From Sorghum bicolor (taxonomy: Eukaryota; Streptophyta; Magnoliopsida; Poales; Poaceae), in NCBI RefSeq assembly GCF_000003195.3, contig NC_012872.2, forward strand, positions 18,556,491 through 18,620,490: a stretch of 64,000 nt of DNA. The letters run 5' to 3'. The notes below the pieces were generated by a model. The model did no database searches. It worked only from the letters and a program-made list of their open reading frames with translations, and had not been told where the DNA came from. The translations under genes and the position numbers were made by a program. This document shows, one piece after another, positions 1 through 12,110 of this stretch; within the stretch, counting starts at the first letter, position 1, and each line of letters starts with the position of its first letter.

Positions 1-3000
1 GGAAAATATATTTATATTAACACTTACAAACATCAGAGTACGCGGAAACAGTAGCTAGAACTTCTTAGGCTCCATTCTTCTTAGGGACGGTTGACTGGGG
101 GCTCCGTAAGCCAAGCACTTCTCATAAGCTTTTAGAAAACTCCATGACATCTTTATCCTTCTTTTGAGCAGCACTTTACTACACACTGGGGGTGTGGGGG
201 GAAATAGCAAGGGTGAGTTCATGTCGAACTCAACAAGCACAGACGGAAAGTAATGACATGCAAGGCTTAAAACAAGGTAAAGCTGACTTGGTTTGACTGC
301 GGTAGCATTTTAGTTGACCACTTTTAATTATGACTATTATTAGAACAATCTACTACTAATTATGAGTAGCGTAAACCCAACCCTTAATTAGTGTAAGTAG
401 TAATTAGCATCTTTTAAATGACTATCCTAATAATTATAGTAGCCCAGGGATTAACCCCAATTATTAACACAGGATAGCAATCCTGCCAACACGGAATAGC
501 CATTCCGCCAAAACACGAGGTGGCAACCTCGCCAAGTTCCATCTCCAAGTATCCAGTGAATCCAATTTGCTCATCAAGTGAGGGTCTGGGCCGCTCGTGA
601 CCGTGAGCACGGCTGATATATCAGTTTTACACTCTGCAGAGGTGTGCATGTTCACTCCAAGTCGTGATTCCTATTTGCCCTGGGTCATGACTCCCCAAAA
701 CACTACCAAGGTGAGCAGGCAGGGTCTCACTACGAGACCTTTCATAGGGTCCAACTAATAGGATGCCACTCGCAAGTTTTCGCCGGGGCGCTCGACAGTC
801 GATACCCATAGCCATGGCGTACCGATCAACCGACAACTTAATATTCATTACCCAAGTTACTTCCTCACGCCTACCCGAAAAGTAACACCCTACTAGTGGA
901 GGTCCTGCTAATTAGTCAAGCCAGAGCCATATAGCTTGGAGCTGCACTGTATGTCCCAGGGGGCCGCTCCCTGACTAAGTCCTTGCGAAGAGCAGAGACG
1001 GGTACGCCCGGCAAACCGGACCACCAATAGTACCCGCTCCCCCTGTCACCTCCATCATCACGATGCTCATTAGCATCCAACATCGCCATCACCGTAGTGA
1101 CCAAAGGTTCAGCACAGTTTAAGCATCAAGTTAAGTAGAGAGTAATTCTTGTTTAAGCATGTGTATAAGATGAGTAGAGTAGCTAAGCAAACCTAGTATA
1201 GCCTATTCTACCCATATACATAACCCCAGGTAATCAAGGAATAGTAAGTAAACCTAGTCATGTCCTTAGGGTTTGCATTCATTTGGACACATGCATGTAA
1301 AGTAAATGACATTAATGAGTAGGTTCAAAATGATCAAATGGTGTCTGCACTTGCCTTTATTCCCAGTGTATATCTGCTCAGAATTCTTTGGCTTCTTTCT
1401 TCTGATCTCCAACTTCTGCTTCGACTGTCGGTCCTTAGCTCCTGGTCTTCACTGCTGACAAACCACGCTTCTTCTACTCGTAGCAAACAAGCAACACCAA
1501 CAGACAAACAAACAATCACGACTAAGAACAAGTATCAATCAAAAGAAAAGCTTAGAAAGAGCGCACTAAACGACACGGCTTATTGCTATGATCGTGACAA
1601 CGCAAGAACGGTTGAGAACGGAGCTATCGTTAAACGGACATGACTTTCGAGGTTCGAAGTGTTTCGAAGAAGACGACTACACGCTGGTCGTATTTTATTT
1701 AATGAAATAAAATGACAGACATTTAATAGAACTATCCTAATTTTAGATTAACCAAATTATGTTGACTTATAAAAGCCGGAGTTAAATTTCAGTTATATTT
1801 TAATTGTAGATGATTATATATCATTTAAGCCATTTACGCCTTTGTAATTTTAGAAAACACAAAGCAAGTGAGAGCAACTAATCAAATCCTAACATGGGTC
1901 ACATTTATATTAAACAAGTTATAACTAATAAAGAACCATTTAAGTTGATATTAATAATGTTAACATTTATTTATTTATAAAAGATCTAAATTATAAACAT
2001 AAGTTACTTTTAATCCAGAAAGACATTAAATAAATATTAAACAAATTAATTATATACTTTATGTCTAACTAAAAGAATTATAATTAATAAATATTTAAGT
2101 TAACATGAATCAAGTTAATATTAGATTATAAAAATACCAAAGTGTAAACCTAAATTGTTTTTTATTAATAAAAAATGACACTCAATAAAAATTAATTAAA
2201 CTAATTATATTTATAAACATGAGACATGGAAAACAGTATCGCTAACAAGTCATTTACGTTGCCATGGTCATAAAACAATAGAAATCATGATTATAACTCT
2301 ATATTGCTTTTAATTATAAAATTAGGTGCATATATTAATTAATCTAATATTCAACTAAATATATATAAAAATATATGACATAATAAAATTTAGCACTACT
2401 GCGTAGAGCGCGACGTTACGAAGCTAACGCAATTGAAACGGAATGAAACGGAGTTAGAACGATTAAATGGCAAAGGATTAATGACCAGTGGCAAACTTGT
2501 AATTACTCTCATCTTCTACCTTGAGCTTTGGTAGGAACGAAACCAGGGCTGCCTGCTGCTGTTTCGTGCATGAAGGGAAGGGCCCCGGCCAAGGCAAGGG
2601 CGGCTCGACTGGCCCCATGGCGCGGCGCGGCGCGCTGGACTCGCCTAGGCACACGGTGGCCAAGGCAGGGGAGGGAAGTCCTCCTTGACCTGATGGCTGC
2701 TTGTGCCCTGCACGGCAGGGGCGCGAGAGGGCCTCGACCGAGAGGTCCAGAGGCGCCTGAGACCGCAGGCAGCCAGCGCGAGGCGTGCAGGGCGGCGCCA
2801 GAATGGCTTCAGGGGCGGGATGGCTAGAGACAAACGAAAAAAAAGAAACCAAAGTCAGTCATGGTGGTTCGTCGGAGATGGAGAAGAAAGGATGCGAACG
2901 TGACTAAATGAACATGGATTCTCAAAACAAAAGACGTGCCGGTGTAGAGGACGACGAGACGAACCTCGGGACGGTAACGGTTTTCGCAGGGGATGACTGA

Positions 3001-3684
3001 GGCGGCCGAAAAAGCTCGCCGAACTTTCACTGGAGAAGTTCGCCGGAAGTGAGATCCAAAACTTCGGCGATTGATCTGCGGGGCTACGAGCGGCGGCTCG
3101 GAATAAGGGTTGTACTTCTGGAATCAGCGCGTCGAGGGCTACGCCGGTATATATATAGGTCTAGGGTTTGGAAAAGTTTTGGAATTTCATAATTTCGGGA
3201 TTTTAAATAAATCATTTTTAGTTCCAAAATAATTCCAGAAAAAGCTGAAATCATTTTAAAGCCCTGAAAAATATTTCCAAAATTCTAAAAATTAAAGGAA
3301 AACTTTTAGAGATATTTTGAGAGTTGATCAATCTAGATAAAGTTTTTGGTGTCCACGAAAAAATATTTTAGAGTGTCCAATAATTATATTTTTGCTCTCA
3401 GAAAATGGAAAAAAGTCCCGAAAAAGTTTAGAAAATTCTCGGAAAGGATCGGACAGCGTCTAAACGTGTTTTTAAAATCTTAGCACACACAAAAACAACC
3501 AACTCAAGTAATAGACAAGCATCACATCAACAAAAGCCCGTCTAATTATTTTTTTAAAAAAAACATCATTTTCCTAAATGGAAATCTGAACTATTGTTGA
3601 CAAATTTTATCCATATATTAAAAACCATTATTTTATTTAGTGTTTGATAATAACAACCCAAAATTTAAATTATAGGGTGTTATA
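1..3684 (-). mobile_element. Long LTR, C-type (Tekay-like), cut by window start
   Basis: On the minus strand this begins with TATAACACCC at 3684 and runs off the left edge. Bases 1-1740 are the reverse complement of about 29060-30838 in the 5' LTR of element C, so only about 106 bases of the LTR end lie outside the window. The part from 1741 to 3684 is AT-rich with a GC-rich island at 2570-2830 and resembles C's LTR in layout more than in sequence, so it is a different subfamily. It carries the hairpin array also seen in C (here at 470-531). No protein is encoded. Whether it is a solo LTR or the end of a full element cannot be seen. It does not carry the small element H. Confidence 0.8.
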
Positions 3685-6600
3685 CTAGCTTGCTTGCGAA
3701 ACTTGCGAGCATGCTTTTCACCTTTCTATTGCACCTCCTGAGCTCGGCGAACAGCCACTATCACATGTGCATAGGTGTCCTCTCGCTGACTGCAGCCATC
3801 ATAGCACTCATAGTAGGACTGGAGCTCTCAGCTCACTCTCCTCGGCCTCGGACCAACGCACAACCATCAGCCTGCTTCCACTCTGCTGCTGTTGGGTCAG
3901 CATGGAGAATGGAGGCCGCTGACCCTCCTGTCAGCTCATCTCCAAACCTCTAACATATGTTGAGCAGCATAGCATGGGCTACAACCTGAGCCGCTTCCCA
4001 TGGGGTCTGCCCATCTGAATTGCAGGTCCACCCAGTCCATACAGGCCTGCCCCCATGTGGTGGGACAACTCCCTGCACAGCGAACCACTGCAAGTCTCCT
4101 GTCATGTGCACCTCCCACCAAGAATACTGAGGTGGCTCAGTATACCCCATAGACTGCAGCACTCTCGAGAGCAGAGTAGGAGTGCCAAACTTGCTCAGAA
4201 AGGTGTCACTGGGGTGAGGTGAGGCGGGCACGTCCATCTGTGGAAAGGAATAACCGTGGGTAAGAGAGGATTAATTCAGCAACATTTATTAACTTAAAAG
4301 GAACGATTTTGTAAGGGAAGGAGTAGACAGAATGTATGCATGAATGTGATATGATGCATGCACGAACCGTATGTCCTCACAAACTTAGGAAATTAATATT
4401 CTAACGGATATACGGTGGCATACATTTGTCTCTCGATACGGTAACTATCGATTTACACGTGCGCTGTTAGAGTACCTGCAGAAAACTTCATTTCAGCCCA
4501 ACAGTTCCCAGTATCTCACTCAAAAAAGCAGTAAACTAAGTACACATTGCTTATACATGCCCAACTAACAAAGTAGCTCAAGGAACAAATCATAACTAAA
4601 GCTATACAGATCCAACAAACATGAATGAGGACATTCTGGAAATCTTATGAAATTTTTTACATTTCATCTTTAGATATCATAGCAAAATTCACAAGTTAAA
4701 CAGGTCAACTAAACAAAGTTCCAGGTTCTGTCCCAGAAAAACAGAGAGATCCTTTTTCTGGAACTGAACTTGGAAGGGCCATAACGTTTAAACTACTAGA
4801 CCAAATGATCCCAAATTTGAACTGCAGCTAGATCACAAAGTTTACAACAGCTTTTCTTTAGACAAGTCTTACAGAAAACCAAGTTATCATCAAGCAAAGG
4901 TCAGATTACTCCCTTGCTGTCCAAAACAGCTATAAAACCTTTAATTAATTATTCGATGACATAGCCAAAACATATTTAGTGCCAACCAAATGGCTTACAA
5001 GCACAAGCATAGCCTAAGATTACCAGAACATCACATGTTGACCCCTAAACATGCAATCACAAGGCATTCATTAATTTAATTCCATAAAAGGACATAATTA
5101 CAAGATACCAGCAAGAGTGCTAAGAAAAATCTACAAAAATTACAGAAGCACAAGCTTGGCATCTGGACATTACCATAAAATTTTCAGAGCAATTGCACAT
5201 GCCAAACTTAAGATAAGTAGTTAACAAGTAACAAGGTGCCTATTTCATAAATTAAGAAACATAGCTTAGATAGTGTTTAAACAACAGATTTCAGATTATT
5301 TACATGTCACTATTACTATAAACAAGCTTGACACCAAAAGAGAACACCAGCATAAGCATCAAACATTTATTATGATTTAAATATGAAATCAAGCCATAGT
5401 ATTAACATAAATTACATATCAGAGATAGAGCACTCCAAAAATCATGACATATTTATCAAAGCATTCTAATACTACTCAGAGACTAGCATAAAAATTTCAC
5501 AGAAATTGAAGCAGTATATCAAAAGATATGAATTTACACATAAATAACAAGATTAATTCATAACAATTATTTTTCACAGAAAACATGGTGCATATTATAT
5601 TTTTATTAAAAACTAGCCATCTCATGGATCAACACAAGGAGCTCAGAAACTGGAGATATGATTTTTGCAAGATCGCAAGAAATCTAGATTTTAAATAAAA
5701 GAGAGGAGGGAGCCGTTATGCCACTGACACCGGGACCCACATGTCAGGTTCTTCTTCCTCTCGACCGAGGCGACGTTCACCGGCGATTTCTACATGACGG
5801 TGAGGTCTCCGGCCAAACCAAGGGCACCAACGTGATCCTCGGACACTTGCGAACCGGTTGACTCTCTTTTCCCCACGGCGGAGCCACCGGAAGGGGCTCG
5901 CCGTCGACCATGGCGGCTCGGTGGAGATGCTCGGCGATATGCCGGAGCTCTCAGGACGGTAGAGCATGACCTAGGGTTTCCTATAGCACCAGTGAACTAC
6001 GGCGAAGCTTTCTAGGTAGGTGACTAGGCTTGAAATGGTGTGTAACGGGCTGGCCACGAGAGGACCGAACTTCGGCGGAAACACGGCGGCGCTGCGCGTC
6101 GTGTCCGGTGACGGTGAGTGCGGTAGAGTGTCCCCCAAGTGGCGCAAACGCTAGCTAAGGTCCTAAGCTACCTCTAGAACCTAACCAGAGGAGACGAGAT
6201 GCTCCGAGGCGCTCAGCATTGGGCTCACCGGAGAAAATGGTTCCGGCGACCCGATTTGGGGAAGGTTGGAAATGTCGGCTCACCGGAGGGTTTCACGGCG
6301 AGCTTGAGGGTGGAGGTTGGAGAGCAGGTCACGGCGGAGCTTTGGGTGAGTTTTGGTGGGCGGCGATGCAGCGAGGAGCGCGCTCGAGCTCGCTGGAGTG
6401 AGCTCGCGATGGCGACTCCGCTGTGGCTGAGCTTTCAGCGCGAGATAGGCGAGAGGGAGAGAATGGACGCACCCACTCGCTCGGGGGCGTCGTCGTGGAG
6501 GTCATGCGCACATCCGGAGCTGACGAACGGGGCCAGAGACGGCATACGGGCGCCAAATGTCGCCGTTGTGCTGACGCCGGTCGGCCATGTCGACGAGCTC

Positions 6601-6830
6601 GGCGTCCATCCAGACAATGCGATGGACGACTGATAGAGCCACTTCGACGATGAATAACTCCCAAACCGTGGCTAATTAGGAGACGATGCAGTTGACATAG
6701 TTGGAGTACTAGACGAGTTCTACAAGATTGTCAACTAGAGCAAAAGCCAAATTGGCCTAGATCAAGAGAGATGAAGCTCCCAAAATCGATCAAGCAAACT
6801 GGTTTCATGCCAGAGGTTTTTGCTAAGTTT
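3685..6830 (-). mobile_element. Remnant of a second Tekay-like LTR, related to solo LTR S
   Basis: Stretches at about 4500-5700 match 17700-18900 of solo LTR S in order and orientation (for example AAAGTTCCAGGTTCTGTCCC at 4717 and 17919). The GC-rich block 5700-6640 corresponds to 18930-19700 of S. The left end is broken by the LTR inserted at 3684; the right end fades near 6830 without a recognisable LTR terminus, so it is truncated. GC-rich frames at 5716-5967 and 6199-6664 are open on both strands and have no family features; I do not call them genes. The right boundary is approximate. Confidence 0.6.
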
Positions 6831-9569
6831 TTTAAAAGAAATCTTAATGTTCCTCATATGGTTTCACTCTAGTCACTCAAGTGGTGTATAAATCCTCACC
6901 GAGGCTTGTGAGTACGTTGCCTTCTCTATGTAATCCTACTATAATAAAGGCTTATGTGGAGCTCAAGATAGGAACAAGGGGATGGCGTACTTACATTGCA
7001 TATGTTGTGAAGTCAAACCTCGGATCCTTGGAGGAAGAGTAGTGTCATGCTCGAGATCGAGATATATATATATGGAAAGGTGGTATGAGTATGATAGCTA
7101 GATGGCTCCTTTATTTGATTGTGCTCTCTCTATTCTTTTTCTATTGAGACAAGGTTAGCATTTTTCTCTCTCTTTTTTCAAGGACTTGATGATGTCCTTC
7201 CTAACAAGATGATTATTTTTCCGTAGCCTTTGCTTTGTGTCTCATCTAACATTTAGCTATTAGAGAGAGATTCTTCACTTAGAGCATGGAGTATCTATAT
7301 TTGGTGGAATGGAATGGAATGGTATGGAATGTTGCATACTCCCAGTGTAGCAGCAGCAGTTGTATGTGGATGGTGTGGATCTTGATTTCATTGAGCATGA
7401 GACAACTCTAAACCAAGGGTCAACAAGAGTTGACAACTCTCAACACAAGCAAGCAGCCTGTGTGCTGGGTTTCTATCATGTAGAGCATATATGGCTTGTG
7501 GTAGGAATTTAACACCATTGAGGAACAATTAAGTTTTTATTTATCTTTTAAAAAATAAATTTTCTAGCAATCATGCATGCTTAAAACAATAGTATAGAAC
7601 TCTTATCTTAGCTATATCATGTCTCACAACAACTTAGACTTTGTTTTAGCGCTTGCAACCCACTAAGTGTGGAAGTTCATGATGGTTAAGAATGCTAAGT
7701 AGTCCATACTTAGAGAAATGCTAAGTTGTAAACAAGCACTAGAAAGACATTAACTAGCAATTTCATCATCATTTCCATAGGAAGGATAGCATACATGAAG
7801 CATATATATAAAAAGGAAATAAAGCAAATAAATATTTTTTTATGCAAGAAGGAAACAAACAAAATGCAATAAAGAAAGAATTAAATTAGGGGGTTTGGAA
7901 ACTTACCTTGGATAAACTTACCTTAGTGGGGGAGAGAATCTCCCCCAAGCTTGCCTTCTTGCTCACTGGGGTGGTTGATACCCAAACCACTGGTCCCATC
8001 GGTACTCACTCTCAGCTTGGAGGCTTTGGGCCATGTCCAAGTTCTCTTGCATGAGCTGCAAGGTGGTCTGCTGTCCGATGTTGATGTTCTCCATATCGCT
8101 GATGAGTGTCTCCATTTCGGACAGTGGTTGGCGCCTCCGCCTACCACGAGGGCGAGGGGTGCGCGTTGCTGAAGATGTCCTAGAGTGATGAGGTGTTTCC
8201 ATGGAGTTCACCTCATCCTCCTCTTGTGGTGCAGCATAAGAGGGACCAGCTTGCTGTTGAGCAGCATGGGACCGTGCTCTCGTCGTCCCGTCCGTCCCTG
8301 CAATAGGGTTGGCTGTATTCTCTCTTCCTAGCCTCAGGGTTAGTGATGAAGCATTATACAACCAAAGGTTCTCATCAGGAAGAGAGACTTAAATAATATG
8401 GTTCCCATAAATCTTTTTAAGGCCATTTCTAGGATATCCCTTAATCAAATTAGCACTCCTAAACATCTGCTCACCTAAAATAGATCTATCATCCTAGATG
8501 TACTCTACTTCATTTGTTTCAAGCAAACCCATAGATTCCGCAATTCTGTTGATAAGTGAAGTAAAGCATAGGGGCATGCTAGATGCAATGGAGGAAATCC
8601 AGAAAGGTACTAGCCACTTGACTGGTGAAAATTTGATTTTCTTTACCATGGCATAAAGGATTTGCAATTCTCTACAGCCTATATCATCCATACTAGGACC
8701 AAGGAAGAGAGTGACTATGATCCATATGTACATGAATCTTAAGGTTGGGTTATGGATTTGGACAGGTCTACGAACAAAGAGATTATTGGAGCAAGTAATC
8801 AACTTCTAGAATTTAGCTAAATCAAAATTTTGCAAAGCATGATCTATGTCTAGCTCACAATCTTGATCAAAGCCTAGACATGTACTCACTTCACTCCAAG
8901 TTAAATTGTAATCTTTGTTGAACATGTGAAAAGTTACTCTTGTATTGTTCGATTTTAGTGTGGCAAGGAATTCTTGAGAGAGTACTTTTATACCAAATTC
9001 AGGAACTTGCCAAAATCCACCCCAACCAATGGCATAAAAGATAGTAGGAAAGTCGGTATGGTCAAAGCCACAAGTATGGTCGTCAAAGATAGTGGTATGG
9101 TCGAAGCCACAAGTGCGAAGGGTGTAGAGCTTCCCTATCTCTTCATGAGTGAGCAAGAGGTTGTCGTGGGGCTCCAGTATGCTATCAGCGGGGATGAAGG
9201 GAACAAGTGTGTGCAGTTGTTCCTCCTCCACTCTCTCATGGCTCCTACTCTTGGAGTGGTGAGAGCTAGCCATCACCCTGCCTCTTCTTGGTGAGCTTGG
9301 CGGAGATGAATTTCTTCATGCTAGCTTCACAGGTGAACAAACAAGACCAAGCTTCCTACTATACTACTATGCAGAAGGGAAATGTTTTTTTGGGTTTATA
9401 TCTACTACTACACTAAGCTTGAGAAGGCTTGAAACACTAAAGAGAAGAGAGAAGGCCAAGTGAGCTCGAGATGATTCTGCTGGTTTTGGTGTGGAGTTGA
9501 GCTCACATTGGGGTGCTATTCATAGGGGCGAAAGGGCATGGCAAGACCCCCCATAGGGCTGGTCAGTAA
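6831..9569 (-). mobile_element. Athila-like Ty3 element remnant
   Basis: The part 6831-7930 is non-coding and similar in organisation to the stretch 42540-44460 in element D (words such as 'ggtaggaatttaa' at 7500 and 43447, and the TCCCCCAAGCTT motif at 7942). On the minus strand it lies downstream of an ORF1-like pseudogene (7963-9276). The 290 bases upstream of that pseudogene (9277-9569) contain a TATA-like CTATGAATA on the minus strand near 9520. No RT or integrase, no primer site and no LTR in the matching orientation were seen. Left boundary approximate. Confidence 0.6.
7963..9276 (-). pseudogene. Athila ORF1-like protein, three in-frame stops
   Basis: One continuous minus-strand frame of 438 codons runs from the methionine at 9276 to a TGA at 7963, interrupted by three stops: TAG at 8806-8808 (expected TGG, in ...AKF*KLIT), TAG at 8494-8496 and a TAA near 8390. 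The first two fit single transitions. The middle section (FHMFNKDYNLTW, then NPTLRFMYIW and ELQILYAMVKKIKFSP) resembles the ATHILA ORF-1 family of plant Ty3 elements, a gag-like protein of unproven function. The N-terminus is serine/histidine-rich; the C-terminal part has a basic run (RGRRRRQ) and a helical stretch with heptad character (MQENLDMAQSLQ). An upstream methionine frame (MKKFISAKLTKK, near 9319) reads into a stop, so the original start may be further upstream. Confidence 0.65.
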
Positions 9570-10935
9570 TGTCAACTTTTATTAGAACTTTGGACCCAAA
9601 GGAGAACATGAAAACACACTAGTCTAGGGTTTAAACTGACAATTTCTTCGAGTTTTGCATTTTCTATATTTTCTAGGGTCTATTTCCAGAAAAGCTGAAA
9701 TGAGGGATTCATGTGCAAAATAAACACGAAACTTATCCACCACAAAAAGATCACGATTGGGACATGGGAAGACTCTAGAAGACACCTAAAGAGTTAAGGG
9801 GCCAGAGGCCGCTAGGTGGGGCCGGCCGGCCCCATCATAGCGCCGGTCGGCGCCCCCCTCTAGGGTTTCGGCCCCCTCTTCTAGAAGCTTCCTCCACCGC
9901 CTCTCGTGATGCATCTTGGCCCTTGGTTAAGTCAGTTTGATCCTACGGTGCATTCGCATCCCACCAGACTATAAATACATGGGTAGACCCCCCTAGAGAG
10001 ATCAACTCATTCGTGAAGGCCTCAAGCCATCAAGCATCAAGAGCCTTCTAGTTCATAGTTCTATTCAGCTAGATTAGAAGTAGAAGAGATCTAGTTCTTC
10101 ATCGGGATCTGGAGCCTCTGGCGTTGGTCTGGAGCGCAAGAGTTCGGTAATAGATCTAGTTCATACTTTGTTGTATTCATTGTATATTAGGGAGACTTTA
10201 TTCTTAATAGATTCATATATTCTTAATTGCAATAGTCATTGTCTATTTTGATTATATGTCTAGGATTGTTGGTTTGATCTTATTGAATTCATGTAATTGC
10301 TCATATAGCGTTTACCTAATTGATCGTTGGGTAGATGGTAAATAATATGTAGATGTGGTGTCTAGATATCTTATTTATTTGCGAGTGCACCCTAACATGC
10401 CGGGACGTGTGGTAGTCCGTGTAGGTGACAACTGTGTTGGTTCGTCTATAGTCCACCCTCCGTACGTAGGTCTAGCATGGGCACAGTTGTGAAGGAGGTG
10501 ACCTTTGTGTCTTAATACCCTCATTAGTTGATGCCTCTTTACATGTGATTATGATACAGGGTTAGCTTAACAATGATTTCTAGATGTAATTGCACTAATT
10601 AGAGTTATTCATTGATGTAGTTATAGAATTACCTTAGATCCAACTCCCTAGTTTATCCAATGGCTAACTATGATTATGACTAGTAGATGCTCTGATGATT
10701 ATCCATAATTATGATACTTGATAATTATGCTATCACTATTATTTATTAATATTTATCTTATGACCTCTTCCTATTATGAGTAGATTAGACAGCTTTGGTA
10801 ATATCATTTATTCATCCTATATAGTTTCTTATCAGTATCATAGATTATAGTTTAATACACAGCCTTCTCAGTGGTATAAATATAAATCGACAACTTGGAT
10901 ACTTTCCTAGGTAAAATGCTACAACAGTATAATTA
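9570..10935 (+). mobile_element. Athila-like LTR, plus orientation, 3' end missing
   Basis: It starts TGTCAACTTTTATTAG and shares several ordered blocks with the LTR of D read on the minus strand: the stretch 'tagggtttaaactgacaa' near 9628, the 'actctagaag' block and, near the end, 'aacttggatac...ggtaaaatgctacaac'. In D the last block is followed by about 45 more bases to the LTR end; here homology stops around 10935. A TATAAATA box lies at 9970. The orientation is opposite to the neighbouring ORF1-like remnant, so the two probably come from different insertions. No coding sequence. Confidence 0.6.
9970..9977 (+). promoter_or_regulatory. TATA box of Athila-like LTR
   Basis: TATAAATA in the middle of the plus-oriented LTR, following a GC-rich stretch and preceding a purine-rich leader; the position fits the U3/R boundary. 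No expression evidence. Confidence 0.45.
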
Positions 10936-10950
10936 TATGTCCACTTGAGT

Positions 10951-11551
10951 CAAGAGGTGCACCCGGGTGTCACGGCCAAGAGGTGCTCACGCCGAACTCG
11001 AGAACACGCCGAGTTTGACTCGACGAATTCCTAAGAACTCGTAGTAAAAAGAAAATATGACGAAGTCGTCCAAAAAGTAGATGCTAGAATATGAGTAAAA
11101 ACTTGTGTTTGATTGATTGATAGATCATTACATTGCCCTAGGGTCTACATTTATACCCTGTCTAAAGAGCTACAACCAGACATGACTAGGACTCAAATTC
11201 CAAATTAAACGGAACCCGTACACAAAACGAATTCTAATAACTAAGGAAAGCATAAAACTACCCCCTTGTAGCCGACCGGGGCACCGCCACAGATCAATCG
11301 GCAACCTCCATGCTTTTCTTCAGAGCCATCGGCAGACCTCCTGTTGTGGCCATCGGCAAACATTGATATCGGTCATCGGCATGAACACGTCACCACCTCT
11401 GGACATAGTCACATTCAGTTGTTTCCCCATCGGCAACCACCTTCATCGGCAACTTCCCTGTAGACTAGTTACCGTTGCTTCATCTGCCGATCTATACTTT
11501 ACTAACCCCAGGTACGCGTCAAAAGATACGTGTCCAAAAATGGTGTCAACA
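10951..11551 (-). mobile_element. 3' LTR of element A, truncated
   Basis: On the minus strand it starts TGTTGACACCATTTTTGGAC, matching the start of B's 5' LTR (TGTTGACACCGTTTTTGGAC). The shared block includes the transcription-leader-like part (GTTTTCCTTAGTTATT...) and the GGCGTGTTCTCGAGTTC region. Homology to B ends at about 10951, so roughly the last 130 bases of the LTR are missing. The TATA-like TATAAATG lies near 11150 on the minus strand. Confidence 0.8.
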
Positions 11552-11566
11552 CATGCCCCCCAATTT
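11552..11566 (-). promoter_or_regulatory. Polypurine tract of element A
   Basis: Directly upstream of the LTR start on the minus strand lies AAATTGGGGGGCATG, the plus-strand primer site for reverse transcription. It establishes that 10951-11551 is the 3' LTR and that the element reads on the minus strand. Confidence 0.75.
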
Positions 11567-11952
11567 CGGAGTATAAAATCATTAATGCTCCAAAATTCTC
11601 TGCAGTAATGATGCCTTTCCGCAATTAATTCTCCCAATTTGGTAATCGACCGTTAAATCCGAACAACCTTGGCCCGGTTCTCCTGCAGATTCCTCGAATT
11701 CCTCAACCTCCTGAACTGAATCTCTCCACTTTATGCGCCCATCGACAATATTACTGTTAGAGGGAACTGCCGATGGACCAACCAGGAGATCTTGTACAGT
11801 GGAATATCTTCAAAATCATGACCGCTTGCTGTCAAATCACCTGCGCAATCCCTTGATTACCGTGCGAACAGTTACCATATCCACCTGAACACCCTCGGAT
11901 TTCATGGATGCGGCAAAGAGATAAGTCAGATTTGCCCCTGCCCGATTTGTCC

Positions 11953-11960
11953 TATAAATA
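11953..11960 (+). promoter_or_regulatory. TATA box of the antisense gene
   Basis: TATAAATA on the plus strand, about 160 bases before the first ATG of the antisense gene, with a pyrimidine-rich leader (CTTCTTTCTCCGG...) after it. It is a well-formed plant core promoter lying inside the element, between the 3' LTR and the antisense gene. Inference from sequence only. Confidence 0.55.
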
Positions 11961-12110
11961 CTTCTTTCTCCGGTACTCCTCCTCCATCTTATCATTCTAC
12001 AGCCCAAAATCTACTTTTCTGGCGGCGGCACCACCCGAGGATTCCAAGAACTTCAACAAAGGCCTTCTTCACCAATCCCCTAAGTCTTTGATCTTCTTCC
12101 TTGCGAGGAA

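Noticed and set aside
2478..2852. 124-codon minus-strand frame in the leftmost LTR
   Set aside because: GC-rich stretch with several overlapping frames on both strands, no match to the corresponding part of C's LTR.
6199..6664. 144-codon plus-strand and 111-codon minus-strand frames
   Set aside because: Same GC-rich LTR block as in S, mutually overlapping, no conserved protein.
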